From Dipylidium caninum (lineage: Eukaryota > Platyhelminthes > Cestoda > Cyclophyllidea > Dipylidiidae): DNA of 64,000 nt. The DNA lies in contig QEYB01000290.1 of assembly GCA_017562135.1 (NCBI GenBank), forward strand, positions 1,083,752 through 1,147,751. The letters are read 5' to 3'. The position numbers and the translations under genes are program-made. Below, piece by piece: positions 36,685 to 48,099 of the stretch. Every line of letters starts with the position of its first letter. The first letter of the stretch is position 1. The notes under the pieces are model-generated. The model saw nothing but the letters and a program-made list of their open reading frames with translations, was not told the origin of the DNA and did not search any database.

Positions 36685-39600
36685 TACTATTTCTCATAGT
36701 CAGCTTTCCACATCAGAGGGTCTTTCTTACCCTCTGAATGCTTGATTCCACATTGAAAAGTTAATTGATGCAGTTAAAATACCAACGAACAGACCACTCA
36801 ATTTTTCTGCTGGTTTAAGGAATAATGCTTTGCCGGTGTTTCATGTTTCAAAAAGAATACCTCCTCATTGTCGACATTACCTTCTTAATCCGCCTTATTA
36901 AGCCCACGACGGAAACTCGGTACATCGAGTGATCAAAAATGTGGAATTTGTGTGGTGGCCAGAAACGCCGGAAGTACAAGTGGCTGGGATCGCTCAAAAC
37001 GGAAGAGATCTGTCTTCAGACGTGCAACATTTATGTCTTTTACACAAGTCCTCTGAATGAGTGTTCCACCATGACATTAATTTATACAAGAGGTTTCGGT
37101 CAAGTGGCGTGGATTTTACGGTATTCTTACACACAATACCCCTAATGACTGCTCTCTAAGGGCGAAAAGTGTCCCAAAATATACCACATCAATTAACCTA
37201 GCTATTAGAGACAGGATGCATTTTTCATTTTTTGTTACTACGCCTAGATGTGCCGTGGAGCAATTCCTTCCTATCATAAATATTTTTCTGAAACCTATGG
37301 TTCCGGTGTTAACAGAACACGCACTTCTAAGAGAGCCTCAACTTTAGAAACCACTTTAACCTTTTAATTTGTAGATGAGAAGAGTAAGGTCCTATTCCTC
37401 TCTACACGATATCGACTTAAAGGCAGCTCAGGAGAGAAGGTAAAGGCACTTGCTCGGTTTGTTTTTCCTCTCCTTTCATCCTGGCTCTTAGCCTAAACCA
37501 AAGCCAACCGATCTTTAAACTTCACCCGATTAGTTCGTCGCCCCTAGTTGCCAAGGTCGTTGCTATGGCGTAGAGACAGTGTGTTTGTTTCACGAAATAA
37601 GTATCTAACCCATGGTGGAACAATAACCTTTTTGGTTGCTAGAACATTTCATTGGTCGAATAAACCTCGTTGATAAAGTTGCCATGCGACGAAGCTGTTG
37701 TAAACCTGCAACACCCCCCATGAATATACTCTTAAATCGAAGACACGATGATTTGGGGAATATTTTCAGCAAACCGGATACACACCAGTCCATGGTCAAG
37801 CATGCTACTTCCGAAATGAACTAATATAATGCAAAATTATTTTTGTTTACCTCGGTTCTCTGTAGTTTTCACACTCTATTAAATTGATTAAGTGATGCGT
37901 TTATATAATTATTTTCTAAATTGCACTCAGTGCTTAAAATTTAAGTGTCAAGCATAAGCAGTACCGCAAACACAAACTTACACATTGATTTATGGAAATT
38001 AATGCTAACGCTTGGCTCACATTGTCACCATATCCTGACCCCAACTAGAGACATCACTTCTTCCTTAGCCCTTAAATAATGTGTTAATTTGTAAAACGCT
38101 GCCTGGCAACTTCACGGAGGCCAATTCATTTTCCAGTGAGCGCTACTGGCAACTGTATCGCTTCTGGCAGCGTGAGGTGGACAATCTTCGCAGGAGCCGC
38201 GGTTGAACCGTCGTCATTACAGAATTTCCCCATCCCTCCTCTTAGATGAATAACGGCCTTCTTAACTACGAAAATATTTTCTGCCATTTGCGCACTATTA
38301 ACCATAGTTCAGCACAGATTTTAAGTGATTCCGGTCATTTAAACGAGTTTTTGATAATTCTTAGCTACTTAGCACTTAGAATTACATTTGACTTCACTTC
38401 CTTTTCGATTGTTTGAAATGTATTCTAGAGAATAATGAAAGGCAGAAACCGGGGAAGTGAAGATTGAAGTATTAGAATCGAAAACGTAGGTGCGTCATTT
38501 CGGTATAATTCTGCATCTTGATTCTTCTTGACAAGCCCAATAGGATTGACACAATGGGTGAATCCTCGCTTGAAGAGCACACACGGGGCAAAATCCATAA
38601 AACGTGGTACATGTGCGAGACGTGAGGGTGACGAGGCCGTCCGCCGCAGAAGACAATCTCAGATTGGCGCAAAATCCTGCGTGAATATCTCAAATGAAAT
38701 AGAGCCACATGGAGTTTAGTTCACCCTGTGCAATCGTTTAAAGGAATTTAGTGGTTGTAGAAAAGACATTGAGATTTAACTGCACAAAGTTTCACCAAGA
38801 AACTTCGAAGGTTTACAGTTGGTACTTTGGCTGTAACGAGGCAATTGTGTATATCCACTGGGTGGCGATAGAATAAAGGGTTGATAAGTACAAATGGAAG
38901 GAAAATCTTTCTGGGAAATACAAATATGTGCAAGCATCCAAAGGCAAACATACAGGGGTAATTTTCAGTAGATCACGTTTTTTACACATTAGGGAAGAAG
39001 CAGTAGTAATTGAAATATTAAACTCTCAGGTAAGTATACTTTACGGAGTTATGATCGAATTAGTGCTAAAAGGGCATTTTAAGAGGCAAGAGACGATAAA
39101 AGGATTCGAAAGTGATGCGCGCTGGTAAATAACGCTCTACTCCGGAGAACATTGTTAGGAAGTTGCGAGCAGGTGAAATTTACATTTCGTGACTTTATAT
39201 TAATTTACGGCTTCCTCCAAATCATTTAAATAACGCTTTCTAGCAAGTGGTTGGTTCAATCGAAGAAATGAAGTAGTTAGTTGGTCACATACTTCTCTGT
39301 TCAAATTAGAGACTCGAGTTATTTATTTTAATGGGTTAGTTGAAAGGTTACCATAGCAAATGCCGTGAAAACACCGAAAAGTGCATCTAAAGGGGTTAGG
39401 AAGTAGGCGGTTGCCTATTCATTACTCTATTCATATAGTTCCTTATCAAATTTCCTACAGCTTCATCCATTTCCTTGATAAGCGGTTGAATTTTTCATGG
39501 TGCTCAAGGAGTTTCCTCTAGGATTCTGAAGTTCACAATATATAAATAGTTGCGCAAAGTTACATAATTCCTGCTTTTATCAAAACATCTTCGGTCGTCG

Positions 39601-40770
39601 AATAATTTGGATCTCAAGGCCAAACATAGTTTTTAAGAATGTAACGATATTGCACGATATCCCTCTGTGGGACACATTTATAACCCAAAGTAGCAATGCT
39701 TATTTTGTTAACTTCGATAAATTATATCTCCACATTGCCATAATTAAAGTTAGGTTTGTTAAAATAGTTATCTTGACTTTCATTAAATCGCTTATCTCCG
39801 TGGGTGACAAAAAGGGATAACTGAAGTGCACTGCTAATATTTCGTGTTTTTCTCACAAAACACCAAAAGTTCACCAGCTATGAAAAAGTCTACTTTTTAT
39901 ATGTCATTCACACCTACGCAACAGACTCTTTTTCTAATTTAAAACTTAACTGCATGATAATTCGTACACCCTATTATTCATCGCCGTCAATTGGAGCAGA
40001 GTTTTGAATAGCGTTAATTATAGATTACGTAGTCGTTTAATCAAGTCCCAACTGATACAACCCTTTTCTAACTCCTAATATTGCGTGGCTATTGAGGATG
40101 TGATTAATGACCATGTTGTCGCAATGTACTTCTCAGCAATTTGAATAAGCACCTCTCTTCCTAATTGTCTAAACAAATACCAACGTAAAAAGTATCCCTT
40201 GCTTAATGAGCTATATTCCTTTCGATGCAAAGGCAACTGACATGTAGGTTTTGCCCTTAGTGAAGCCCAGATTTAATCAAACCGAAATTAAATGTAGTTA
40301 ATAAATATGCCAAAAGACCAAATTCATGCACCGAAACTTTCTGCTAATATAAATGGTGTGTTTCTGGTTATGACGCAAAGTCCTGTTAAAGTACCTTCAA
40401 ACAAAAAAAAATAATACTCAAAGGCGTCCGACACTGTCAGACTTCATTAACATTATAGAGGACTCAAAAAGGACATAAACATCTGCCGCACAAATAAAAC
40501 CCTAACTGTCCCACATTATTGTTCTTTCTGCCACTAAGAGATTAGTCTACATGCGCAAAATGAGGTGGACTTAGAGAATTCAGCCAGTCGGGCCAGTCTC
40601 CATTTGGTCTTTGATGTGCCGCTGCGTAGACAATCCGCTCACTTCCTTTTCATTTAGCACCTCCCTCGAAAATTCAAGTAGTGCTATTAATACTCTTGTC
40701 AAGACTATGCAAACAAATCTTTAATAAAATTTATTTTGGGGAAGTTAATTAGCAATTCTACTCCATATAG
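36685..40770. other. Gene-poor region
   Basis: No complete gene is supported. The stretch is AT-rich with short ORFs only. A terminal-looking exon at 38137-38206 is listed separately. An open frame at 36939-37145 and one at 37636-37824 have no recognised family. Confidence 0.4.
38137..38206 (+). CDS. Candidate terminal exon of an unrecognised gene
   Basis: After an ATTTTCCAG acceptor the sequence encodes SERYWQLYRFWQREVDNLRR, then SRG and a TGA stop at 38204-38206. The amphipathic, aromatic and charged composition looks protein-like, and codon use differs from the AT-rich surroundings. No upstream exon could be linked with confidence; 33300-33576 is the nearest + strand candidate, 4.5 kb away. 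I do not recognise the family. Confidence 0.3.
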
Positions 40771-40775
40771 ACAGA

Positions 40776-41002
40776 CACACACACACACACACATATACAC
40801 GTACGTAAACTTCTGATAGACAATAGGGGAAAAGAGTCTTTTTGGGGAGTCATAAATCTACATAAAAATAGGCACTGTTAACAATGAAGAGAAGCTGTAA
40901 AAGCAGTGCGTACAAAAAAACGTGATACAAGCAATTTTCGAGTCCACGGTTCAAAAATGCGGCAAAGAAGCACGAGGAGTTCGCGTGTGTGTGTGTGTGT
41001 GT
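40776..41002. repeat. Paired (CA)n and (GT)n microsatellites in inverted orientation
   Basis: A (CA)n run at about 40776-40792 and a (GT)n run at about 40985-41001 are complementary and about 190 bp apart. They could pair as a stem in a transcript of either strand. They lie just beyond the stop codon of the minus-strand membrane-protein gene (41061), so they may fall within its 3' UTR. Confidence 0.7.
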
Positions 41003-41060
41003 CAGAAGCATTGGAAATGAAAGCACGGTAGTAGTGGTGGTAAGTGTAGGGAGAGATACA

Positions 41061-44000
41061 TTAGACAGTAAATTGTTGGGGTGCCACCTTGAAGTCCTTC
41101 CTCGTAAGGTAGAGGACTGTGGCCGTGAAGAGGAAGATTTCCGCGGTCACAGTAACCCCGAAAGGCCACGAAAGGTAGAGACTCTGAAAGGCCTCCATGA
41201 GGAAGGCGTTGGTGAGGTTATTGCGTGCCGCTGTGGCGTATTCGGTCACCACATGCACCAGAGTTGTACGATTCTCGTAAATGTTGGTATTCAATTGACG
41301 AAAGTAGTTACGCAGTATACCCGTTCGCCGTTGCTCGATGGCCTTAGTGGACATGTGGGTGACCATGTCTCCCCAGATCACGAGGGCTATCAGGATGGAC
41401 ATAGCTTAAAATAAATACAGAACGCCCCGCTAAACATGTGCTATGTGGGAGAGCAGAGAAAACATCCCTCCATTCACCAATACTGCCATCGGGAAGCAAA
41501 ACCAATTTCAATCAAGACGCTTCTTATTTTGATAATAAAAATACAAGTGATAATGACGCATACGCACAGGCATACACACATTCCTCCAATGGACTCTGAG
41601 ATGAACATCTAATGAAGAGGGTGAACAGCATTGACATTGTGGAGGAAAACAGTGTAATTAACAGATTTTGTTGAGACCGAAGAGGTAAAACCCACGAAAA
41701 GTAGGAGGCGAAGGAGAAGGAAGAGGAGGAGGAGTAGGAGGGGCGAGAAGCATAGGCACTACTCTGCGATACACCATGTAGTCATTCAGTGGTAACACGG
41801 AAACGGCGTGAATGTGTGGGAGAAAACGTTTTGTCAACAACAGTCGCAGTTGACATGGCTGAAAGCTCCCATCACTACGATCATTCGTCTAAATGTCAAG
41901 TGTATCCAAACTGAGAACCGGATGTCTGACTACGACACGAAGCAGACGGTGAGTAAGGTGGAAAGATGAAGTGATGCATTTGGCACCGTTGTTCATGTTG
42001 ATTTGGCTTTGGAGATTTGGGGCTCTGGACTCTAGTCACCTCGAAATGGCGCCTTCCTCCTATACTCTGGCTGAAAAGCATTTAGTCCTGCCAATTCTTT
42101 TGTAGGCTGTCACCATCACACATGATGAAAGTTAATGAAGAATATGAATGCTGCTTAAACAACGGTTATGAGTAGACGGAGCGGAAGGTTGAAGTCGTTC
42201 TCCACCACAGTTATAACATCACATCAAATCCGCCAAAATTACTTAAGTAAACCTCTCCCGTTAGTTTGGTACATTATGGTTTCGGTGATTGGAATGGAAA
42301 CCAAAGTTGGAGTATTTCCGCCGGGATTCACAAAATATCATAATGCTTTGAAAATATTCAGCGCTCTTGGATATTTACCAGGTGGAGAATGAATAGAGTA
42401 GTGCAAGCCCAGCCAGCTAGCTTAAGTAGTATTTAGTCGCATAAAGCAATGGAATTTGGATGAGACGGGAGGGCGGGCCGAAGGTTAATGTATCATCAAT
42501 CTCAAAAAAACAAAATAAACTTAAACTTGTTAGAATCCCAAATTAGGGAAATCAGCTACTTAGGCCTCGAGACAAGTGGTATGCAAATGAGGGAGTGTGG
42601 CATGTCGCCTCACCTCCTCCTTTTTGCCTCCAGTTTAAAACCATGCCAACTGGGGAGAGTCGACAACGCCTCTCCTCCGGTCCAAGACATCAGATGTCTC
42701 GTCTGCTCTCTTAAGTTGCGCTTGTTACTTTGTAGGGCAACAAATTGCGCGTTGCTTCCTTAATGAAGGAAAACATATGGCGCTTTAATCAATGACCCGT
42801 TGGCAAACACATACATAGTGGCTGGGTGGAGAGTATGAGGATCTTCGCGGACCTTTTCACTCAGGTATAATTTACTTAGAGTGAAGGAGAAGAGAAGGTG
42901 ACCGACCCCGTCGATCCCCACTGTGGCTATCATGATGGAGGGTCTATAAAACATTGGCGCGACATTCATTTCTACCTCTACCCCCAACCGGCTTTTGAGT
43001 CGCCATAGGGTCGTGGACGTCGGGAGCGTCCTGAACACGATCAAAGTTTAGTGGGTGGAAGGAAGACAAGTTAAATAGATGTGTCATGAGTTGATTTAAT
43101 AAGGAGAGTGAGGCGTGAAAGAAAAGTGGTCGACTTACAACCTGAGCTGAGAAGTGCAATGTAGGCAATGCGAGAGTGTTTGTGCCGACCGACCTTCTCC
43201 AAGTGAATTCGAAGAACACCGATGACGAAGGCTGTTAGGCTGCAGCCACAACCAAGGGCGATAAATTTTGGCACAGTCGAGGTTCCTGCTAAAAGAGCGT
43301 TAACGTCTCATAAAAGTCGAATATATACACTGTCGTAAAATGATTTATGGTGGAGAAACAAATAATTTTGCATCCTCCTAGAGAAACAACAACTCACTTT
43401 TTAGGACGCCTTCACCTTGGAAGTGAGAGGTCTTTTGCAAAGATGGATCCAAATTTTGCGGCAATAAAAATTGTTCTCACCAACTATGACGGCATTGATG
43501 TAAAAATTGGCTGAATGTTCCCTCTTCTCACAGATAATATTGAAAAATGAGTAGATTCTACACAGTGTCGCGTCCACTTTAACGTTCAAAAATCGTTTAT
43601 TTGTTTAAGTGAACCCGTGAGTTTGATTTGGTTGGCTATTACCAAAAGAAATAGTCCAAACTTGTGTATTAAAAGCTTGAAGGCGAAATAGTCGAGATAG
43701 TAAAGACCGACTTCTCAGAATAGGTTAGACGCAGTTGTTCACACGAATTCCACTAATTGTAAGTTATGTCCCAAGAAGGAGAAAATGCATCAGTAGTGAA
43801 GACAAAATATGTGAAAGGTCATTCTCGAGAGAAATGATGGGTTTGCAACTGGGAGATGTGTACATGCACGATTGTGGAGTGTGGTGCTTTAGAAAATCAG
43901 TTGATCAAAAGAGGAGGAGAAACACGGGTGCGTCTACACAGGAAATGGGAGCCAATGTTGCCACTTGAAGACATCGCAAAATTTTCCCCTTTCTGCGATT

Positions 44001-47000
44001 TTACTACCATCCATCCTGGTGGGGAGAACAAGACATTGGCCATAGCTTATTTTCAGAATAAGTCCAAATAGTTCTACAAAGTTTGCTAGCTTTTCAAATT
44101 ACACTTATTACTACTACAAGTGTAATATTTTTCTCGAGGAGTCTTGTGTAATTTGACGTGAAGAGGTAGGAGCAGAGAGGCTCACGCATGTCAATAACGT
44201 TTGTTTTGATCCACGCCAACCCTTTAGCCTCTAGTTTCGTGGACTTAGGCCTAACGGCATGACCCTCGGCTCTTATGATGTGACGGAACATGACCGCATC
44301 TCATTAACAAGTTGACGGAAACGGAAGAGAGTTCGCCGATGGCACGAGCAAGTGAGGTTTGTGCTCAAGCACGAAGTAATGTTGATTTTGTCGAGTGGAG
44401 CATAAAGTTTAATCATAATGAATTTTAAAATGTCGTCCATTTTTGGTATAAAGTCCACAAGAGATGAGAAATAACATTCGCGATGGGGTATACAGACCGC
44501 GCAACGTCTTCACTGTGTTATCCACTTAACTCAGAGGCGTTTAGAGGGAAATGTCAGTCGAGGGAGCGACTGACGCAGATTGAGTCTGTTAGAGAGCTCG
44601 CTGGAGGAAGGTTGCGCCACTCTACACTCACCGTCACACCCGACTTCACCGAGAAGGTGGAATCCTTCTTGTCGAATGAATCAACCAAGACTGTCTGAAC
44701 AAATCATGCAGAGAGTGGCCTTTTTTACTTACCTATTTTAAAGGTATTCACCTTAATCATTTCGAAAATTTGTTCCGCGTTTGTGTCCCAACTCTATTTT
44801 ACTTTGTGGGAGAATGGGATGGCAACAAAACACGAATAACATATACTTTTCATGTGGCGCAGGTCAACAAACTTCGAAAAACGTAAATGAGGCATTCTAA
44901 GATGGATCTACTAGTGTTAAAAGGCTCGATGATGGTTCGGAAAAACGTTCTGGCAATTTGAGCATCGTCAAGGCGTCTCGAGGAAGACCACCCGCCCATG
45001 TTGACAACGAGGAGGAACTAAGGATGGCTGCGAAGTCTGATCAACGCACGGAACTATTAGTGAAGTCGGCTGGAAACTAGGAACTAGCCATCCATACAGA
45101 TGTGTTAAAACATTTGCGTGCATTAAATAAGGGAGACAATGTACTCATACGCACAGGCGCAACTGTGGGTGATGGAGTGCAAGAGCAAGTGAACATTTTT
45201 GTTGTTTTCTTCGCAATACGCGATAGCTGTTTTAACACCAGATCATCACTTCTGATGAAAAGCGGATTTTGTCTAATACTCGAAAACGATCGAGCAAGTA
45301 GGCAGATAAAAATACATCCCCAGAACATAGTCCAAAGCCGAAATTTCGTCAAAAAATTATAATTAACATATTGGGAAGGCCCAAGGTGTGATACATTATT
45401 CCTCCCTTTCCACAACCAGGCGAAACTATAAGAGCGGCGAAGTCCCATTGCCGTGAAACTGATGTCATGCATGGGAAGAAACTTGTGGGGAAAAAAAACC
45501 AGTAGGGCTCAATCGGCACAGCGCAATGTTATTGCACGATGATAACGCACGACGACCAAATAAAGCCTCGTTTACTGATGAAAAATTAAATAATTTATCG
45601 AAAACATGACATTTCGCCACATCCTGCGACGTCATCCGACATTTCTCCCACCGATTATTAGCTTTTCCGTAATTACGGATTAAGTAGATGATATTATAAA
45701 AGGCCTCGAATCTTTTATTACTTCTAATAAAGATTTCTCTCAAAATGGATGTAGAACTTGCCCAATGGCCGACAGAAAGTCGCGGACGGCAGGAGACGTT
45801 ATTTCGGCTGAATATAATAAATAATGTAGAAATTTCGCCCTTTATTTTCTACTAATATTCAACACCCGTTTCATCGTTTTCAACCTGAAACATGTACTGG
45901 CCTACTTGCACTCTCCCTTCGTCGTCCAGCGTCTTCCAACTACCTTCACAAACTGCTACACATAATTCGCCTCCAGTTTACGGCCCCCAGCAGGATTGGA
46001 AGCCCTTAAAGTGCAAAGTAGAGGGCAACATATCCAGTCGCACAACTTACTCCCATTTTTCATCATTCAGAGACACTAGTAAACTTATTATAAACTCACT
46101 CCGTATCAATTGTTTCGGGATGCAAGTGCATCAAAAAAGCCAAACGTTGTAGCCAAATGATTTCTCACACAACGTTGGAAACACATAAAGAGCTGCAATT
46201 GCACCAGACAAAAAAATGAGCTAATGGAGTGATACAATGCTAGGTTTGTTCAACAATAATCCCTATTTCTAAAAGGGAGGAGAGGAAGATGAGTGGGTGG
46301 ATGGGCTGGGCTGAGTGTGAGTGGATTGTGAATATCAACAAATGTCTATTTTGGCGACAGCATCATAGACAGTAGCAAAAACACCGCCCACCCCCTCACC
46401 CTCAGTCTCCCTGGCAGAGTAATGCGTTCTTTCAACAGATGACGTTAATCCACCGCCCTTTCCGAAATAAAAAAGTAGACAGAAGTGTCAAAGGTAATGG
46501 AGAGGCAAGGACAGTAACGAGGAGAGGGAGGGGTATCCCTCTGGGTTGACCATAAGTCAACCGACAATGTAATAAGGACATTTCAGTTTCAAAAAATCTC
46601 CCTATTGCCCGGTAATGCATCTAGGCTCCGTTGGGGAGAGCTCTCCTAGTGAAGTGTCACATAGCATTAGATGATATGCATTGCATTCACTAATCGGCCC
46701 TTTCGAAACAAGAAAATAAGTTCCACAAGGAACAAAAGCCAAGTGTTTTTCCTTAGGTCTGTTAATTCTCGAGTGCGACTGGTGTATACTCGGGAAGAGG
46801 GTACGTAGACCCATTGGGGATACATGAATACAGGCAGGGAAAAGATAATCGTTTGACTATGAGGCTTCGTTGCCATTACGAAAGAGTAATTATGTGATCA
46901 TTTAAAATACCGTCCTCCCTAGGGAGCCTTGAAAGAATTATTGTTAAAAAGGAAATAAAAAGAAACAAAGACGAAGAGAGGAAGGGTGAAATGAGAGAAA

Positions 47001-48063
47001 ACTACAGGTATGAGGGAGAGGTTGTGCGTTTATCAGAGCTTAAACATGAGAACGCCTGTAGTGTGAATTGGGGGAGGCAGAAATAACCATATGGGCATGG
47101 CGAATGGCCTTCAATGTGAAAGTATTCACTCCTCCTTACCTCTCCCCTTCCACCTTCACCCCGGTAACCTGATATCACAGGAGAAAGATGACTTTCTCGA
47201 GGTCCTGCCAGTAGCAGAACACACCACTTACTGGAGCAAGTTCTGTGCCTTCGCAATAACAAGGGGCGTTTGAATGCTCTGGTACTTCAAATTCGCGTTA
47301 GAAGACGTAAATAGTTAATTAACTCACTTGCTAAAGCAAATTTTGTAAAACCCGCCTGTCATTATACCGAAATATATGACAAAGGAGGACTCTTTTTACC
47401 CGCGTGAATGCGGTATTGCGATGAATTCTGCCGCCTCTCCAGTCATCCCTCCTTTCCGCCCCCCCCCCCCCATCACCCTCTTTATACCGCTGTGACCGTG
47501 TGTGGAAAGAGAAAGCGACGCTTCTCAGACGCATGAAAATTTAATGGTTCTCTTTACATTTTCCTATCAACAACAAAACTGGACTTTGTAGCCCAAATAT
47601 AGGGCTTATTTCTGCCCAGTGCTGAGTAGTTGAGACACACTAAAACCAATTTTAAGCACGCTCTTAGATGTTAAATTGGCTATCAAATAATTAGAGAGAT
47701 GAGGGAAAAGTGTGACCACTTTTATCAGCGTGGGGCGAGGGCAAAAGAAAACCAATTGGGGGAATTTGTTTGGAAAAAAATAAGGGCTTAATACGAATCG
47801 AAGGCGTGAAACGTACATGTTAAGCAAAGGCTCTCCGTTACCGCTATACATCCTTCACACTTGTTCTCTGTGTAGATAGTCCACTGAATTATGACACTGA
47901 AGGAGATGAGTGTTAACAGTCCAGAGAGGCCGGCAAAAGTGAGAATTGTCACGTCGATTATGAAGAGTCGCGTTAACGGCATCGAAGGTGGTGACTTACG
48001 ACACTTTAAAAGCCTCGGTTTCTCTGTCTCCTCATCTTCCAGCCCCCTGAATTTTCCCGACAT
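41061..48063 (-). CDS. Multi-pass membrane protein, possibly Frag1/DRAM/PGAP2-like
   Basis: Probable exons in transcript order: 48063-47842, 43557-43481, 43288-43142, 42977-42853 and 41404-41061. Exon 1 begins MSGKFRGLEDEETEK and contains a membrane helix (IIDVTILTFAGLSGLLTLIS). Later exons supply further helices: FIALGCGCSLTAFVIGVL, IMIATVGIDGVGHLLFSF, MSILIALVIWGDMV and TVTAEIFLFTATVLYLT followed by RKDFKVA. The number of helices, the final AE-F-YLT--DF pattern and the central IDGVGHLL block resemble the Frag1/DRAM/Sfk1 (PF10277) group of lysosomal/Golgi membrane proteins, but identity is low and this is an inference. Junction phases agree for exons 2-3 and 3-4 but not for 1-2 or 4-5, so at least one exon is missed in the 4.3-kb and 1.4-kb introns. 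The 4.3-kb intron contains a mariner relic. Confidence 0.5.
41568..42080 (-). repeat. Dispersed repeat, copy 3 (inverted, without mariner)
   Basis: Read on the minus strand this matches 34640-35165 in order: the GCCATTTCGAGGTGACTAGA block, the GTGTCGTAGTCAGACATCCG block, CACACATTCACGCCGTTTCC, the pyrimidine triplet tract and CACTGTTTTCCTCCACAATG. The similarity stops just short of where copy 1 continues towards the mariner. It lies inside an intron of the membrane-protein gene. The minus-strand ORFs 41658-41840 and 41896-42081 are parts of this repeat, not genes. Confidence 0.8.
44900..45800 (+). mobile_element. Decayed mariner transposase relic of a second lineage
   Basis: Conceptual translation in shifting frames shows mariner landmarks in order: an N-terminal helix-turn-helix remnant near 45000-45130, SDEKRILSNTRKRSS (about 45250), GVIHYSSL (about 45390), SAQRNVIA/LLHDDNARRPNKAS (about 45525) and HDISPHPATSSDISPTDY (about 45605). 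The order and spacing are those of a mariner DD(34)D transposase. Stops and frameshifts are frequent and no terminal inverted repeats were found. The residues differ from the elements at 35424 and 54886, so it is a separate lineage. It sits in the large intron of the membrane-protein gene, in the opposite orientation. The ORF at 45077-45472 on the minus strand is its shadow. Confidence 0.8.
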
Positions 48064-48099
48064 CGTGATTCAACCCACACCAACCAGCCAATCAGATGT

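Noticed and set aside
36939..37145. A possible retrotransposon integrase zinc-binding remnant (WW-PE pattern)
   Set aside because: The His and Cys spacing of an H2C2 motif is not present and no further polyprotein similarity follows.
45077..45472. A 131-codon minus-strand ORF with hydrophobic segments
   Set aside because: The + strand in the same place carries ordered mariner transposase motifs, so this is its antisense shadow.
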